Source: Lachnospiraceae bacterium UBA3826 (lineage in GTDB: Bacteria > Bacillota > Clostridia > Lachnospirales > Lachnospiraceae). Taken from it: a DNA stretch of 16,545 bases. Location of the stretch: positions 1 to 16,545 of the forward strand of contig DGII01000157.1 of assembly GCA_002393095.1 (NCBI GenBank), in the 5' to 3' direction. Below the pieces are notes generated by a model that made no database searches, had not been told where the DNA came from, and worked only from the letters and a program-made list of their open reading frames with translations. The translations under genes were made by a program, and so were the position numbers. Shown piece after piece: positions 6,576-13,773 of the stretch (positions within the stretch are counted from its first letter, which is position 1; every line of letters begins with the position of its first letter).

Positions 6576-7760
6576 CTACAGATATCCGACGCCCTCTTTA
6601 AATCTATTAAGTCCATCCATAAGGGTACTTTCAGGGCATGCTATGTTCATCCTAAGGAACTTCTCTCCGCCCTTACCGTATATGGAGCCGGTAGACAGGT
6701 ACAGCCCCGTCTTATCCCGTATGATACCCTGCATGGTATCAGCATCCGTATCATATGCGCTCATATCTATCCACAGCAGATAGGTCGCCTCACCTCTTAC
6801 AAGCTTAGGGGCAGGCTTATTCTCGGATGCCGCTCTTTTACCCATATCGGATATGAACTCACTTACTGTCTTACGGTTATGTGACAGATATTCATTAAGC
6901 TCATTAAGCCATGCCTCACCCTCGTTAAATGCCGCCACGGCAGCTACCGTAGCAAGCACATTGGGCTCCGCCACCTCGTCCGTATTAAGGGCACGCCATA
7001 TCTTATGTCTGAGATACGGATTGGACACGCATACGGCAGATGTCTGTATGCCTGCCAGATTGAATGCCTTAGTAGGTGCCATGCACATGATACCTATATC
7101 CCTGCATATATCCGATGCGGCTATAAAGGGAGTATAGCTTGTACCCGGCTCTGTTAAGTCGCAGTGTATCTCATCGGATATCACAACCACGTTATTCTTA
7201 TAGGCTAACCAGCCGATCTTCTCAAGGGTCTTAATATCCCATATCTTGCCTACAGGATTGTGCGGATTACAAAGTATCATAAGTGAAGTCTGCGGATCGG
7301 CAAGCTTATCTTCAAGATTCGCCCAGTCTATGTCGTAGTCCTCACCATCATATATAAGCTCACATTCAAGTGCCCTCGCTCCGTTATTGATGATGCTGTT
7401 GTAGAAGACATTATACACAGGCGTAAGTATCACCACATTCTCATTGGGTGATGTGAGCTTTCTTACAGCAGATGACAACGTGGGGATCACTCCCGTGGAG
7501 AATATGAGCCACTCCTTATCCATCTTAAGTCCGTGCCTTCTCTCCCACCAGCCGGTATATACATCATACCAGTCATCGCCGACCTCATTGTAACCGAACA
7601 CCCCGTGATCAATGCGCTTATGCATTGCATCAATTATCTCAGGAGCGGTCTTAAAGTCCATATCCGCCACCCACATGGGAAGCTCGTTCTCACCTATATT
7701 CCATTTCATGGCCCCCGTATGTCTTCTGTCTACGGGTGTATCAAAATCGTATGTGCTCAT
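6576..7760 (-). CDS. MalY/PatB-family PLP-dependent C-S lyase (cystathionine beta-lyase type)
   Basis: This fold-type I PLP enzyme probably cleaves C-S bonds of cystathionine or other cysteine conjugates to give a thiol, pyruvate and ammonia. With the start at 7760 it has 394 residues, the family's usual length. It opens with the typical MSTYDFDTPVDRR and ELPMWVADMDF patterns. PLP contacts are visible: N165 in NPHNPVGK, D196 in ISDEIHCDL, and the Schiff-base lysine K231 in APTKAFNLAG. Longer in-frame starts would add up to 13 residues; no strong ribosome site decides, and family alignment favours 7760. It follows the AAA-nuclease gene by about 35 nt on the same strand. A role in methionine or cysteine metabolism is inferred. 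Confidence 0.9.
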   Translation of the reverse strand: MSTYDFDTPVDRRHTGAMKWNIGENELPMWVADMDFKTAPEIIDAMHKRIDHGVFGYNEVGDDWYDVYTGWWERRHGLKMDKEWLIFSTGVIPTLSSAVRKLTSPNENVVILTPVYNVFYNSIINNGARALECELIYDGEDYDIDWANLEDKLADPQTSLMILCNPHNPVGKIWDIKTLEKIGWLAYKNNVVVISDEIHCDLTEPGTSYTPFIAASDICRDIGIMCMAPTKAFNLAGIQTSAVCVSNPYLRHKIWRALNTDEVAEPNVLATVAAVAAFNEGEAWLNELNEYLSHNRKTVSEFISDMGKRAASENKPAPKLVRGEATYLLWIDMSAYDTDADTMQGIIRDKTGLYLSTGSIYGKGGEKFLRMNIACPESTLMDGLNRFKEGVGYL

Positions 7761-7795
7761 AATCATATTCCAAATATCCCAAGTAAACGTTATAA

Positions 7796-9385
7796 TCATA
7801 GCACAGCTTCGTAGACTGTCCTGTCGCCTATCTGCACCTTCTTAACTCCTACTTCCTTCTTCTTGTTGAAATTAAAGCTTAACATATATCCTATATCAAG
7901 CCCGAAATAGTCAAGGTAATCAGATATCTGCTTCTCTCCGCTTTCATTATATCTGTCTCCCCGCCATATCTTAAGTTCAATCACATACTGTCTTCCAAGA
8001 TAATCAACAACTATGTCAGTTCTTCTCTGATCTCTTGTCTGTGCCTCTATATAATAATTACCTGTTCCATTGATAATAGGTCGCAGATACAGCAGAAAAA
8101 GTTCTCTTCCGTCCTTCTCCTTGAACTTATCCTCAAGCGGTCCGAATATCTGATGATATGTCTTAATGAAGTGCTCTAATATAAGCGGCATATCCAGCAC
8201 ACCGTCCTTTATGAAGATGTTCTTATCGGCTCCACCCTCTTTTATGAATCTGTTGCCGCCAATCTCCTCTTCCGATATGAACAGATTATATAACAAAGTC
8301 TCATAGATACGATTCGAGATCACTACACGACTGCTGTCATTCTTGATAAAACCATACATCTCCATCTGAAGTATGGATTCATTGAGCTGATTATACGCTA
8401 TCGTCTCTCCTTCTATCAGTATCCTGTATAGAAGATCATGTAACTCGCGGTCATTATTAACCTTACCGGACAGTGAATCGAACAAAGTATTACTCTCTGA
8501 CAGAATTCGCTTAACAGCCGCATCCATTCCATTATCTGTCCATGCTTCCGACAGACTCTTATATACGCCCGGCACCAGTTTCTCATCAATTATCTGACAT
8601 ATACGGCTTACAAGGAATGGATATCCGCTAGTAAAATCATATATAAGCTTCGCCATATGTCCGCTATCCATTCCGGTATCATGATCAGCCTCATATTCAT
8701 CCAGCATCCCACGAATCCCGTTCTCTGACAGATTCATGTCTATGTTAAAATCCGTAGCTATATTCCACGGACTATTAACTTTATGCTGTTCATCTTCTCT
8801 TATCCTGCTCCTTAAATGCCTTACATCAGTCACTCCGGCTAAGATCACTGACTGAAAAGCAGGATGATCGGGTCTGCTCTCCTTCTCAAGATAATCCAGT
8901 CTGAGTTGTGCCAGAAAATCCAGAAAAACCTGATTATTGGTCGCACTATCCACCTCATCGATCATCAGCACGATCGGTTTATCGGATTGTTCACACCAAT
9001 CCTGAATTGCATAAAATAGTTCATCTAACATTGCCGCATGTTCTGTTCGTGCGACAAACTCCTCTAACTTCAATGCTATGCTATCCGGCACATCTATATC
9101 CCTTTTGTTCAATAACAGACGGCAAAGTGCTTTAACAAATAGTTCCTCTGACACAAAATTACTCGCACTTATCCTCTGAAAATCAAGTGAAAGAACCTTA
9201 TAGTCATCAGAAATACTACGTTCAAGCATACTAAGTGTAGTAGTCTTACCATACTGTCTCGCCCTGTTGATGGTAAAATACTTACCTGCATCAACAAGCT
9301 TTCTTATCTCCTCTATTCTGTCGGAGATATCAACCATATAATGTTTGTCCGGATTACAAAGTCCTGTGGTATTAAAGCTTTTCAT
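7796..9385 (-). CDS. AAA-like ATPase with C-terminal PD-(D/E)XK nuclease domain
   Basis: The 529-residue protein opens with the family-typical MKSFNTTGLCNPDKHYMVDI. It has a variant Walker A, RARQYGKTT (41-49), lacking the usual leading glycine, and a Walker B, IVLMIDEVDS (138-147). A helical middle follows, then a PD-(D/E)XK core: D457 in RRTDIVVDY, and E470-x-K472 in VIELK. Such proteins are abundant in gut Firmicutes and Bacteroidetes with no settled function; defence or mobile-element roles have been suggested. I chose the ATG at 9385 because homology begins there; in-frame ATGs at 9472 and 9448 add 29 or 21 residues with no ribosome site. An extended -10 (TGTTATACT) ends 6 nt before the chosen ATG, so the mRNA may be leaderless. 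No CTTAAG hexamer occurs past its 3' end, unlike flanking genes. Confidence 0.85.
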   Translation of the reverse strand: MKSFNTTGLCNPDKHYMVDISDRIEEIRKLVDAGKYFTINRARQYGKTTTLSMLERSISDDYKVLSLDFQRISASNFVSEELFVKALCRLLLNKRDIDVPDSIALKLEEFVARTEHAAMLDELFYAIQDWCEQSDKPIVLMIDEVDSATNNQVFLDFLAQLRLDYLEKESRPDHPAFQSVILAGVTDVRHLRSRIREDEQHKVNSPWNIATDFNIDMNLSENGIRGMLDEYEADHDTGMDSGHMAKLIYDFTSGYPFLVSRICQIIDEKLVPGVYKSLSEAWTDNGMDAAVKRILSESNTLFDSLSGKVNNDRELHDLLYRILIEGETIAYNQLNESILQMEMYGFIKNDSSRVVISNRIYETLLYNLFISEEEIGGNRFIKEGGADKNIFIKDGVLDMPLILEHFIKTYHQIFGPLEDKFKEKDGRELFLLYLRPIINGTGNYYIEAQTRDQRRTDIVVDYLGRQYVIELKIWRGDRYNESGEKQISDYLDYFGLDIGYMLSFNFNKKKEVGVKKVQIGDRTVYEAVL

Positions 9386-9391
9386 ATGCCA

Positions 9392-9400
9392 AGTATAACA
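9392..9400 (-). promoter_or_regulatory. Candidate extended -10 promoter of the AAA-nuclease gene
   Basis: TGTTATACT on the minus strand is an extended -10 (TG, one base, TATACT), 6 nt before the chosen ATG. No good -35 is seen at the normal distance. Transcription would start at or next to the A of the ATG. Confidence 0.35.
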
Positions 9401-9449
9401 TAAATTTTGGTGCACGGCATCCTTGTCTCGCTTTTTCTCGAAATTCATT

Positions 9450-9468
9450 TTATAACATTGTGTTATAA
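9450..9468. promoter_or_regulatory. Perfect 8-3-8 inverted repeat upstream of the AAA-nuclease gene
   Basis: TTATAACA and TGTTATAA flank a 3-nt centre (TTG on the plus strand). This size and symmetry suit a dimeric repressor site. It lies about 65 nt upstream of the chosen start, or inside the coding region if the longest start were used. Confidence 0.45.
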
Positions 9469-9475
9469 CCATATA

Positions 9476-9499
9476 AGCGGCGGTGTGAAAGCCGCCGCT
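9476..9499. repeat. GC-rich hairpin without U-tract
   Basis: AGCGGCGG and CCGCCGCT pair perfectly over 8 bp around an 8-nt loop. Neither strand has a clear T run after it, so it may be a weak terminator or an mRNA-stabilising structure. It lies between the membrane-protein remnant and the AAA-nuclease gene. Confidence 0.55.
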
Positions 9500-9561
9500 C
9501 TATAAATCATACATTTATGTCTTTATCTGTATCCACAAAGTCATAAAGTGTCATTCGGCTG

Positions 9562-9822
9562 CTACAACAGCCAAAGTTCTTCCATGTTAACAACATTCAT
9601 CACCCTTGCTTTTCCATTTTCTGTGAATAAATTAGCAAATCTCTCAGGTCTGAAATGTATAACCCCTGTAGACAACAGTACAAGCAATACCAGCATTACT
9701 GATAAAAACACTCCTGCCAAAACTCTCATCGCAATTGGTATTCTGCCTATTATTGTTTCTTTTGTTTTTTGTCTTCTGTTTTTTACCTCTACCTCACTTA
9801 ATATGACGGCTTTAAAAAGAGC
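9562..9822 (-). pseudogene. Remnant of a small single-pass membrane protein gene
   Basis: A minus-strand frame is open for 86 codons here. It encodes a basic stretch (VKNRRQKTKETIIGRIP), a hydrophobic helix (VLAGVFLSVMLVLLVLLSTG), then a polar tail ending in MEELWLL. That is a normal positive-inside membrane protein, unlike the poorer opposite-strand reading of the same bases. No ATG, GTG or TTG precedes the basic stretch; the first ATG (9729) gives only 55 residues and lacks a ribosome site. The open frame starts inside the terminator of the upstream gene. I read it as a decayed or truncated gene; its family is unknown. The stretch 9475-9904 otherwise holds only hairpins and a terminator. 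Confidence 0.35.
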
Positions 9823-9845
9823 CTATGACCCAGATCATAAGCTCT
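9811..9845 (-). terminator. Rho-independent terminator after the retropepsin-like pseudogene
   Basis: The minus strand forms an 11-bp stem AGAGCTTATGA/TCATAGGCTCT with a TCTGGG loop, followed by TTTT. One pair is G-U on this strand but an A-C mismatch on the other, so the structure belongs to minus-strand transcription. Confidence 0.88.
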
Positions 9846-9904
9846 CAGTAATCAACAATGCTTTTTATCTAACTAAAAAAGTCATTATTCCTTATTGAAA
9901 TTCC

Positions 9905-10634
9905 TCAAAAGTTCATCAACAAAGCCCCAAAGTCCTCATTTCTCAATGCGTTCTCTCTGTTTTGTACATAAGACTCCTCATCAAATGCTTCAATCTCTAT
10001 ATCTCCATGCGGTATATGATGATAACCGCAATTATCCAAAAAATCCTCTCCCAAAAGAGCAATTATTCTATCATTATCCAAAACCAGATAATAATAAAAA
10101 TCCTCAAACAGTTCACTAGCAACCAATACATTCTTCGCGTGGACTAAATACCCCTTAAACGGGTTACCTGACGCAGAAAGGAATTCCCCATCGGGAGTAT
10201 ATTTTGACTTTATCTTGTATACAAGCTGCTATCTTTGCTCTTCAGATAACTCATCTGTCAAAAAATCTACCGAGATTACTTAATGGCTTGCACCCGGATC
10301 AAATTTTATCGAAAAAATCTTACCATTCAAGTCAATCGGAAGGGTATAACTTCCATCTGATTTGGACTTCGGCGCTATAATACTAATGCTTTTCAATGGT
10401 AGTTACTCCTTTCATTGATACGCTTCTGATGGTTAGCATATTATTCTTCCTCGCATATTGTCCAAGTATCTGTATGTCATTAGAATCATCGGAGTACGCA
10501 TAAATAGCTGCGTCCGTACTATTCACGCGTTTTCCGACAGAATACCGACCAATATAGTTGCTTAACCACTCCGCTATATTAACAATTATTGGAGAACTAT
10601 TACAATCCACTATACTTTGATTCATTCCAACCAT
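9905..10634 (-). pseudogene. Broken retropepsin-like aspartic protease gene
   Basis: The gene begins well (ATG at 10634 with an AGGAGG site) and runs 83 codons to a stop at 10383. A second frame then continues with protease-like sequence: YTLPIDLNGKIFSIKFDPGAS, resembling the N-terminal strand and D-T/S-G-A loop of retropepsin-like proteins, later IALLGEDFLDNCGY, resembling the usual LLGxDFL strand. It ends with a natural stop at 9905. The second frame holds in-frame stops TAA (10282-10280) and TAG (10231-10229, where EEQR is followed by QLVYKIK, probably once CAG). The 730-nt span is one base over a multiple of three, so one frameshift lies near 10383-10405. The motif has Pro where Thr or Ser is normal. 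Family assignment is by motif only; the first 83 codons could instead be a separate small gene. Confidence 0.6.
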
Positions 10635-10657
10635 GATAATACCTCCTCTTCACCCTG

Positions 10658-10686
10658 ATTATACAGCTTTTATGAGTTATTATCAA
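10658..10686 (-). promoter_or_regulatory. Strong promoter of the retropepsin-like pseudogene
   Basis: TTGATA (10686-10681) and a perfect TATAAT (10663-10658) on the minus strand are 17 nt apart. The -35 lies inside the last codons of the MATE gene. Promoter, ribosome site and terminator all look intact although the reading frame is not. Confidence 0.8.
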
Positions 10687-12028
10687 TAATAATCCATTTT
10701 GCCCTCTTCCTATCCCTCACATACAACAGTGTAAGGCACAACGCCTTACATATATTATCTGCTATCATGCAGTACCACACTTCTTTTAAGCCCAAGCCCC
10801 ACACCTTGACACAGAGGAATGTGGAGAGTATCCTGATGCCCCACATGCTGGCAGTCTCGACCACGAATATCCCCTTGGCCTTGCCCTTGCCGTAGAATAT
10901 GCCCTCGATGACTATCATAAGCCCGAAGAAGGGCTCAGTGAATGCCACAAGCTTAAGCATCTGTGCTCCGAGAGACGCCACATCTGCGCTTATTGTGAAT
11001 ACTCTCATAAGAGGGTAAGCCACGAAGAACAGTACCACTCCGCTTAAGAACATCATAAGCACCGTCATCTGTATACTAAGATACTCGGTTATGTGCAGCT
11101 TGCGCTCATCCCGCTCGCCCAATGCATTGCCGATAAGGGCACTCGTCGCGGTCCTAAGTCCGTACCCCGGTATGTAGAAAAGCTCCTCCGCCGTCACTGC
11201 TATGGAATGTGCTGCGAATGTGACAGTACCCATGCCGGACACCATACCTGCGAAGAATACATATCCAAGGCATGATGTTACGGATGTGCCCATGGCAGGC
11301 ACCGCGATACCTCCGAATTCCTTAAGCAGCTTGGTATCAGGTCTTATATCCGTATGGGAATACTTAAGCTCATCTCTTCGCATCATGACGGCATACATCA
11401 CGATACCGCCTATTGTATATGATATCGCCGTAGCGAACGCCGCACCCCTTACTCCCATATGAAGTGCATAGATGAATACATAGTTAAGCACGACATTGAG
11501 CAGGTTGGCAGTAAGATTGATACGCATGGGAACCCTTGTATCCTTGGTAGCTCTTATAGCCGCACCGCAGGTATACATCGCAGTCCTTGGAATCATTGAC
11601 AGACTTTGTATGAAGAAATACTCCGATGCAGGACCCTGTACCGCCTCTTCCGCACCCATCCACACGGGTATATACGGAGAGAGTATCACACATATACCCG
11701 TAAGGATCATACCGAGTATCAGAGTAAGTGTCATGGACTGACCCGTCAGTCTCTTCATCTTAGGCACATTCTTCTCACCGTTAGCCTTGGATACCAACGC
11801 AAGAGTAGCCGTAGATACCGCCCATGGTATACTGCTTACAAGCCACGATATCGTGGTGGTGGTGCTTACCGAAGCAGTCGCTTTTTCACCTAAGCGTCCC
11901 ACCATCGCCGTATCCACATATTGCATGAGAGTACTCATGATATGCTCTATCATGGTAGGTATGGCAAGCATTATCATAGAGCGGAGTATCGCTCTGTATT
12001 CCGGTTTATTCCTGTCTGTATTACTCAT
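10670..12028 (-). CDS. MATE-family multidrug/cation antiporter
   Basis: The 452-residue protein has the size and pattern of a 12-helix MATE exporter, which pumps drugs or metabolites outward against Na+ or H+. The first half includes a first helix (MIMLAIPTMIEHIMSTLMQY) followed by VDTAMVGRLGEKATASVS, the classic N-terminal MATE motif. The second half repeats it as IAVPAMGTSVTSCLGYVFFA and later GYGLRTATSALIGNALGERD. The N-terminus is polar, with no signal peptide. The start at 12028 lacks a clear ribosome site but gives the normal length. It follows the ABC permease gene by 39 nt with no terminator, so it may share that transcript. The substrate is not predictable. Confidence 0.92.
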   Translation of the reverse strand: MSNTDRNKPEYRAILRSMIMLAIPTMIEHIMSTLMQYVDTAMVGRLGEKATASVSTTTTISWLVSSIPWAVSTATLALVSKANGEKNVPKMKRLTGQSMTLTLILGMILTGICVILSPYIPVWMGAEEAVQGPASEYFFIQSLSMIPRTAMYTCGAAIRATKDTRVPMRINLTANLLNVVLNYVFIYALHMGVRGAAFATAISYTIGGIVMYAVMMRRDELKYSHTDIRPDTKLLKEFGGIAVPAMGTSVTSCLGYVFFAGMVSGMGTVTFAAHSIAVTAEELFYIPGYGLRTATSALIGNALGERDERKLHITEYLSIQMTVLMMFLSGVVLFFVAYPLMRVFTISADVASLGAQMLKLVAFTEPFFGLMIVIEGIFYGKGKAKGIFVVETASMWGIRILSTFLCVKVWGLGLKEVWYCMIADNICKALCLTLLYVRDRKRAKWIIIDNNS

Positions 12029-12067
12029 GATGCAATCAATATCAGTCTTAATGTCCGTCTTAAAATG

Positions 12068-12742
12068 TCAGCTTAATTCCTGTCTGTAACTGCCTATCCT
12101 CTTCTCTATCCTTCTCTGAAAAAAAGTAAGTACCGTACAGAATATGAGATATATGAAACCGGCTTCCAGATACAGCCAGAAGTAATCATAGGTTCTTGCA
12201 GCGATCCTCTGGGCCGATGCAAGTATCTCCACTATGGCCACGCTGTATGCAAGGGAAGTATCCTTCACAAGACCTATGAGCGAATTGGAAAGCGGCGGGA
12301 ATGCTGTCACGAATGCCTGCGGAAGCACTATAAGCTTCATGGTCTGCCAGAAATTAAGTCCCAGACAATACCCTGCCTCCATCTGACCCTTATCCACAGA
12401 TTCTATGGTGGCTCTTACAGTCTCCGAACAATATGCCCCCACGCTTAGAGAGAATACTATGATGGCACTGGGGAAAGGAGCAAGTCTTACCCCGATGCTC
12501 GGAAGGCCGAAATACACGACAAAAAGCTGGACTATCATGGGCGTACCCCTGATGATCCAGACATAGAATCTCGCAGCCTGCTTAAGTACAGGGACCTTAG
12601 CCACCTGTACCAAAGCTGTCATAAGTGCGATAATAAGACCGAGTACAAAGGATATCACGGTCAATGGAATTGTAACGCGGATTCCCGGCATCAGAAGCTT
12701 AAAAAAAGAATCCGCAAGCTCCGCAATAATTCTGCTGTTCAT
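12068..12742 (-). CDS. Polar amino-acid ABC transporter permease
   Basis: This is a HisM/GlnP-type inner-membrane permease, 224 residues from the ATG at 12742; a TTG five codons upstream would be longer but lacks a ribosome site, while GGTGG precedes the ATG closely. It has about five hydrophobic segments, the IRGTPMIVQL motif (after segment two) typical of amino-acid permeases, and the EAA loop EAGYCLGLNFWQTMKLIVLPQA that docks the ATPase. The gene follows that of the binding protein by 54 nt. No ATP-binding subunit is encoded next to it; a MATE gene follows instead. Similarity in layout to cystine importers suggests cystine or another polar amino acid, as inference. Confidence 0.92.
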   Translation of the reverse strand: MNSRIIAELADSFFKLLMPGIRVTIPLTVISFVLGLIIALMTALVQVAKVPVLKQAARFYVWIIRGTPMIVQLFVVYFGLPSIGVRLAPFPSAIIVFSLSVGAYCSETVRATIESVDKGQMEAGYCLGLNFWQTMKLIVLPQAFVTAFPPLSNSLIGLVKDTSLAYSVAIVEILASAQRIAARTYDYFWLYLEAGFIYLIFCTVLTFFQRRIEKRIGSYRQELS

Positions 12743-12796
12743 ATACCACCGTACCAATAACTATCAATGCTCTTAGCAGACAATTAAGATTCCTTA

Positions 12797-13600
12797 TTAC
12801 TTAGCGGTTACATCTACTCCGTTAAAATACTTCTTGGACACTTCAGCGAGCTCACCGCTTGCCTGAAGCTTAGCTATAGCGTCATTGATAGCCTTTTTAA
12901 GTTCACTGTTGCCCTTAAGCATAGGCACATATGAGCTTGGCTCCGGATCTGCATAGGCCACTATCTTCACATCATCATCCGGATGCTCTTTCATATAATC
13001 ATTAAAAGCCGTCTCATAATTAAGGGTGCAGTCAGCTCTGCCATTTAGCACCTCTGATATGGACTGTGCCATAGCATTGACGGGATCAAGCTCTGCGCCG
13101 TATTCTTCAGCCATCTGACCGAAGAGTGAGCTTGACTCATTGGCTGCTGTATGTCCCTTAAGGTCTTCGAAGGAATTGATGTCCGTGTTATCGCCTCTTA
13201 CAAGGATACATCTTCTTGAGAATGCGTAGGGCTCGGAGAAATCATACTTCTGCGCTCTTTCATCCGTGTATCCCACCTCATTGACGACCACATCTATCTG
13301 TCCGGCATCGAGTGCCGCAAAAATAGAGGCCCACTCAGTCTCCACATATTCCACCTCTACTCCAAGCTCCCTTGCGATAAGTGCTGCCACTTCGACATCA
13401 AAGCCTACAAGCTCACCGCTCTCATCATGAAAGCTGTTGGGCGAATAGGTACCCTCCGTACCGACGATAAGTTTGCCTCTCTTCTTGATCTCATCCAGTC
13501 TGTCGCCTGTGCCTGCACTCTTACCGCAGCCTGCAAGCCCTATGATAAGTACATTGGCCAACATGAAACCTATAAGGTTTCTGATCATTCTTTTTTTCAT
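12797..13600 (-). CDS. Amino-acid ABC transporter substrate-binding lipoprotein
   Basis: The 267-residue protein starts at the ATG preceded by AAGGAG (8 nt). It has a basic N-terminus, a hydrophobic segment, and the lipobox LAGC with C25 as the lipidated cysteine. The mature part is a family 3 solute-binding protein: KKRGKLIVGTEGTYSPNSFHD, then GELVGFDVEVAALIARELGV, EWASIFAALDAGQIDVVVN, and the DFSEPYAFSRR region before the hinge. It captures a polar amino acid outside the membrane and delivers it to the permease encoded next. The GTYSPNSFHDESGELVGFDVE stretch recalls cystine-binding proteins, but specificity cannot be fixed from sequence alone. Two palindromes lie in its upstream region. Confidence 0.92.
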   Translation of the reverse strand: MKKRMIRNLIGFMLANVLIIGLAGCGKSAGTGDRLDEIKKRGKLIVGTEGTYSPNSFHDESGELVGFDVEVAALIARELGVEVEYVETEWASIFAALDAGQIDVVVNEVGYTDERAQKYDFSEPYAFSRRCILVRGDNTDINSFEDLKGHTAANESSSLFGQMAEEYGAELDPVNAMAQSISEVLNGRADCTLNYETAFNDYMKEHPDDDVKIVAYADPEPSSYVPMLKGNSELKKAINDAIAKLQASGELAEVSKKYFNGVDVTAK

Positions 13601-13622
13601 TTTGATTTCTCCTTTTTCTGCC

Positions 13623-13640
13623 CTTATATCATCATATAAG
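13623..13640. repeat. 7-4-7 inverted repeat in the binding-protein leader
   Basis: CTTATAT and ATATAAG flank four bases just upstream of the ribosome site of the lipoprotein gene. It could form a small mRNA hairpin or an operator. Confidence 0.4.
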
Positions 13641-13670
13641 TGCGAATATATTCTTATGCTACAGAAAGCA

Positions 13671-13700
13671 ATTTTAACACTATATGCTATCAGCATACAA
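13671..13700 (-). promoter_or_regulatory. Candidate promoter with overlapping palindrome for the ABC genes
   Basis: TTGTAT (13700-13695) and TAAAAT (13676-13671) on the minus strand are 18 nt apart. A perfect 6-3-6 palindrome, TATGCT/AGCATA (13683-13697), overlaps the -35 and the spacer, a placement suited to a repressor. The -35 is weak. Confidence 0.42.
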
Positions 13701-13714
13701 GGCTTGCGCTCATT

Positions 13715-13773
13715 AAAAAAGCATAAACTCTCAATATAACACCAAAACCCGGCTCTATCTTCTGAGCTTATGC
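13715..13773 (-). terminator. Rho-independent terminator overlapping the end of copA
   Basis: GCATAAGCTC (13773-13764), inside the last copA codons, pairs over 10 bp with GAGTTTATGC (13730-13721), followed by TTTTTT. The 33-nt loop contains the copA stop codon. One pair is G-U on this strand but a mismatch on the other, supporting the direction. Confidence 0.75.

Noticed and set aside
7760..9385. The AAA-nuclease and C-S lyase genes as a two-gene defence system
   Set aside because: They are adjacent on one strand, but the lyase is an ordinary metabolic enzyme and no toxin, methylase or other defence partner is nearby.
9548..9898. A plus-strand open frame of 116 codons with a hydrophobic stretch
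   Set aside because: It runs opposite to every other gene, has no ribosome site, and overlaps a minus-strand terminator. Its hydrophobic part is the complement of a better membrane helix read on the minus strand.
10383..10634. The 83-codon frame as an intact independent gene
   Set aside because: It has good start signals, but its end runs straight into protease-like sequence in another frame and the only terminator lies past that sequence, so a frameshifted single gene is the better reading; not excluded.
13601..13754. SAM (S-box) or T-box riboswitch before the amino-acid transporter genes
   Set aside because: The region is short and AT-rich and shows none of the conserved S-box or T-box elements; only two small palindromes are visible.
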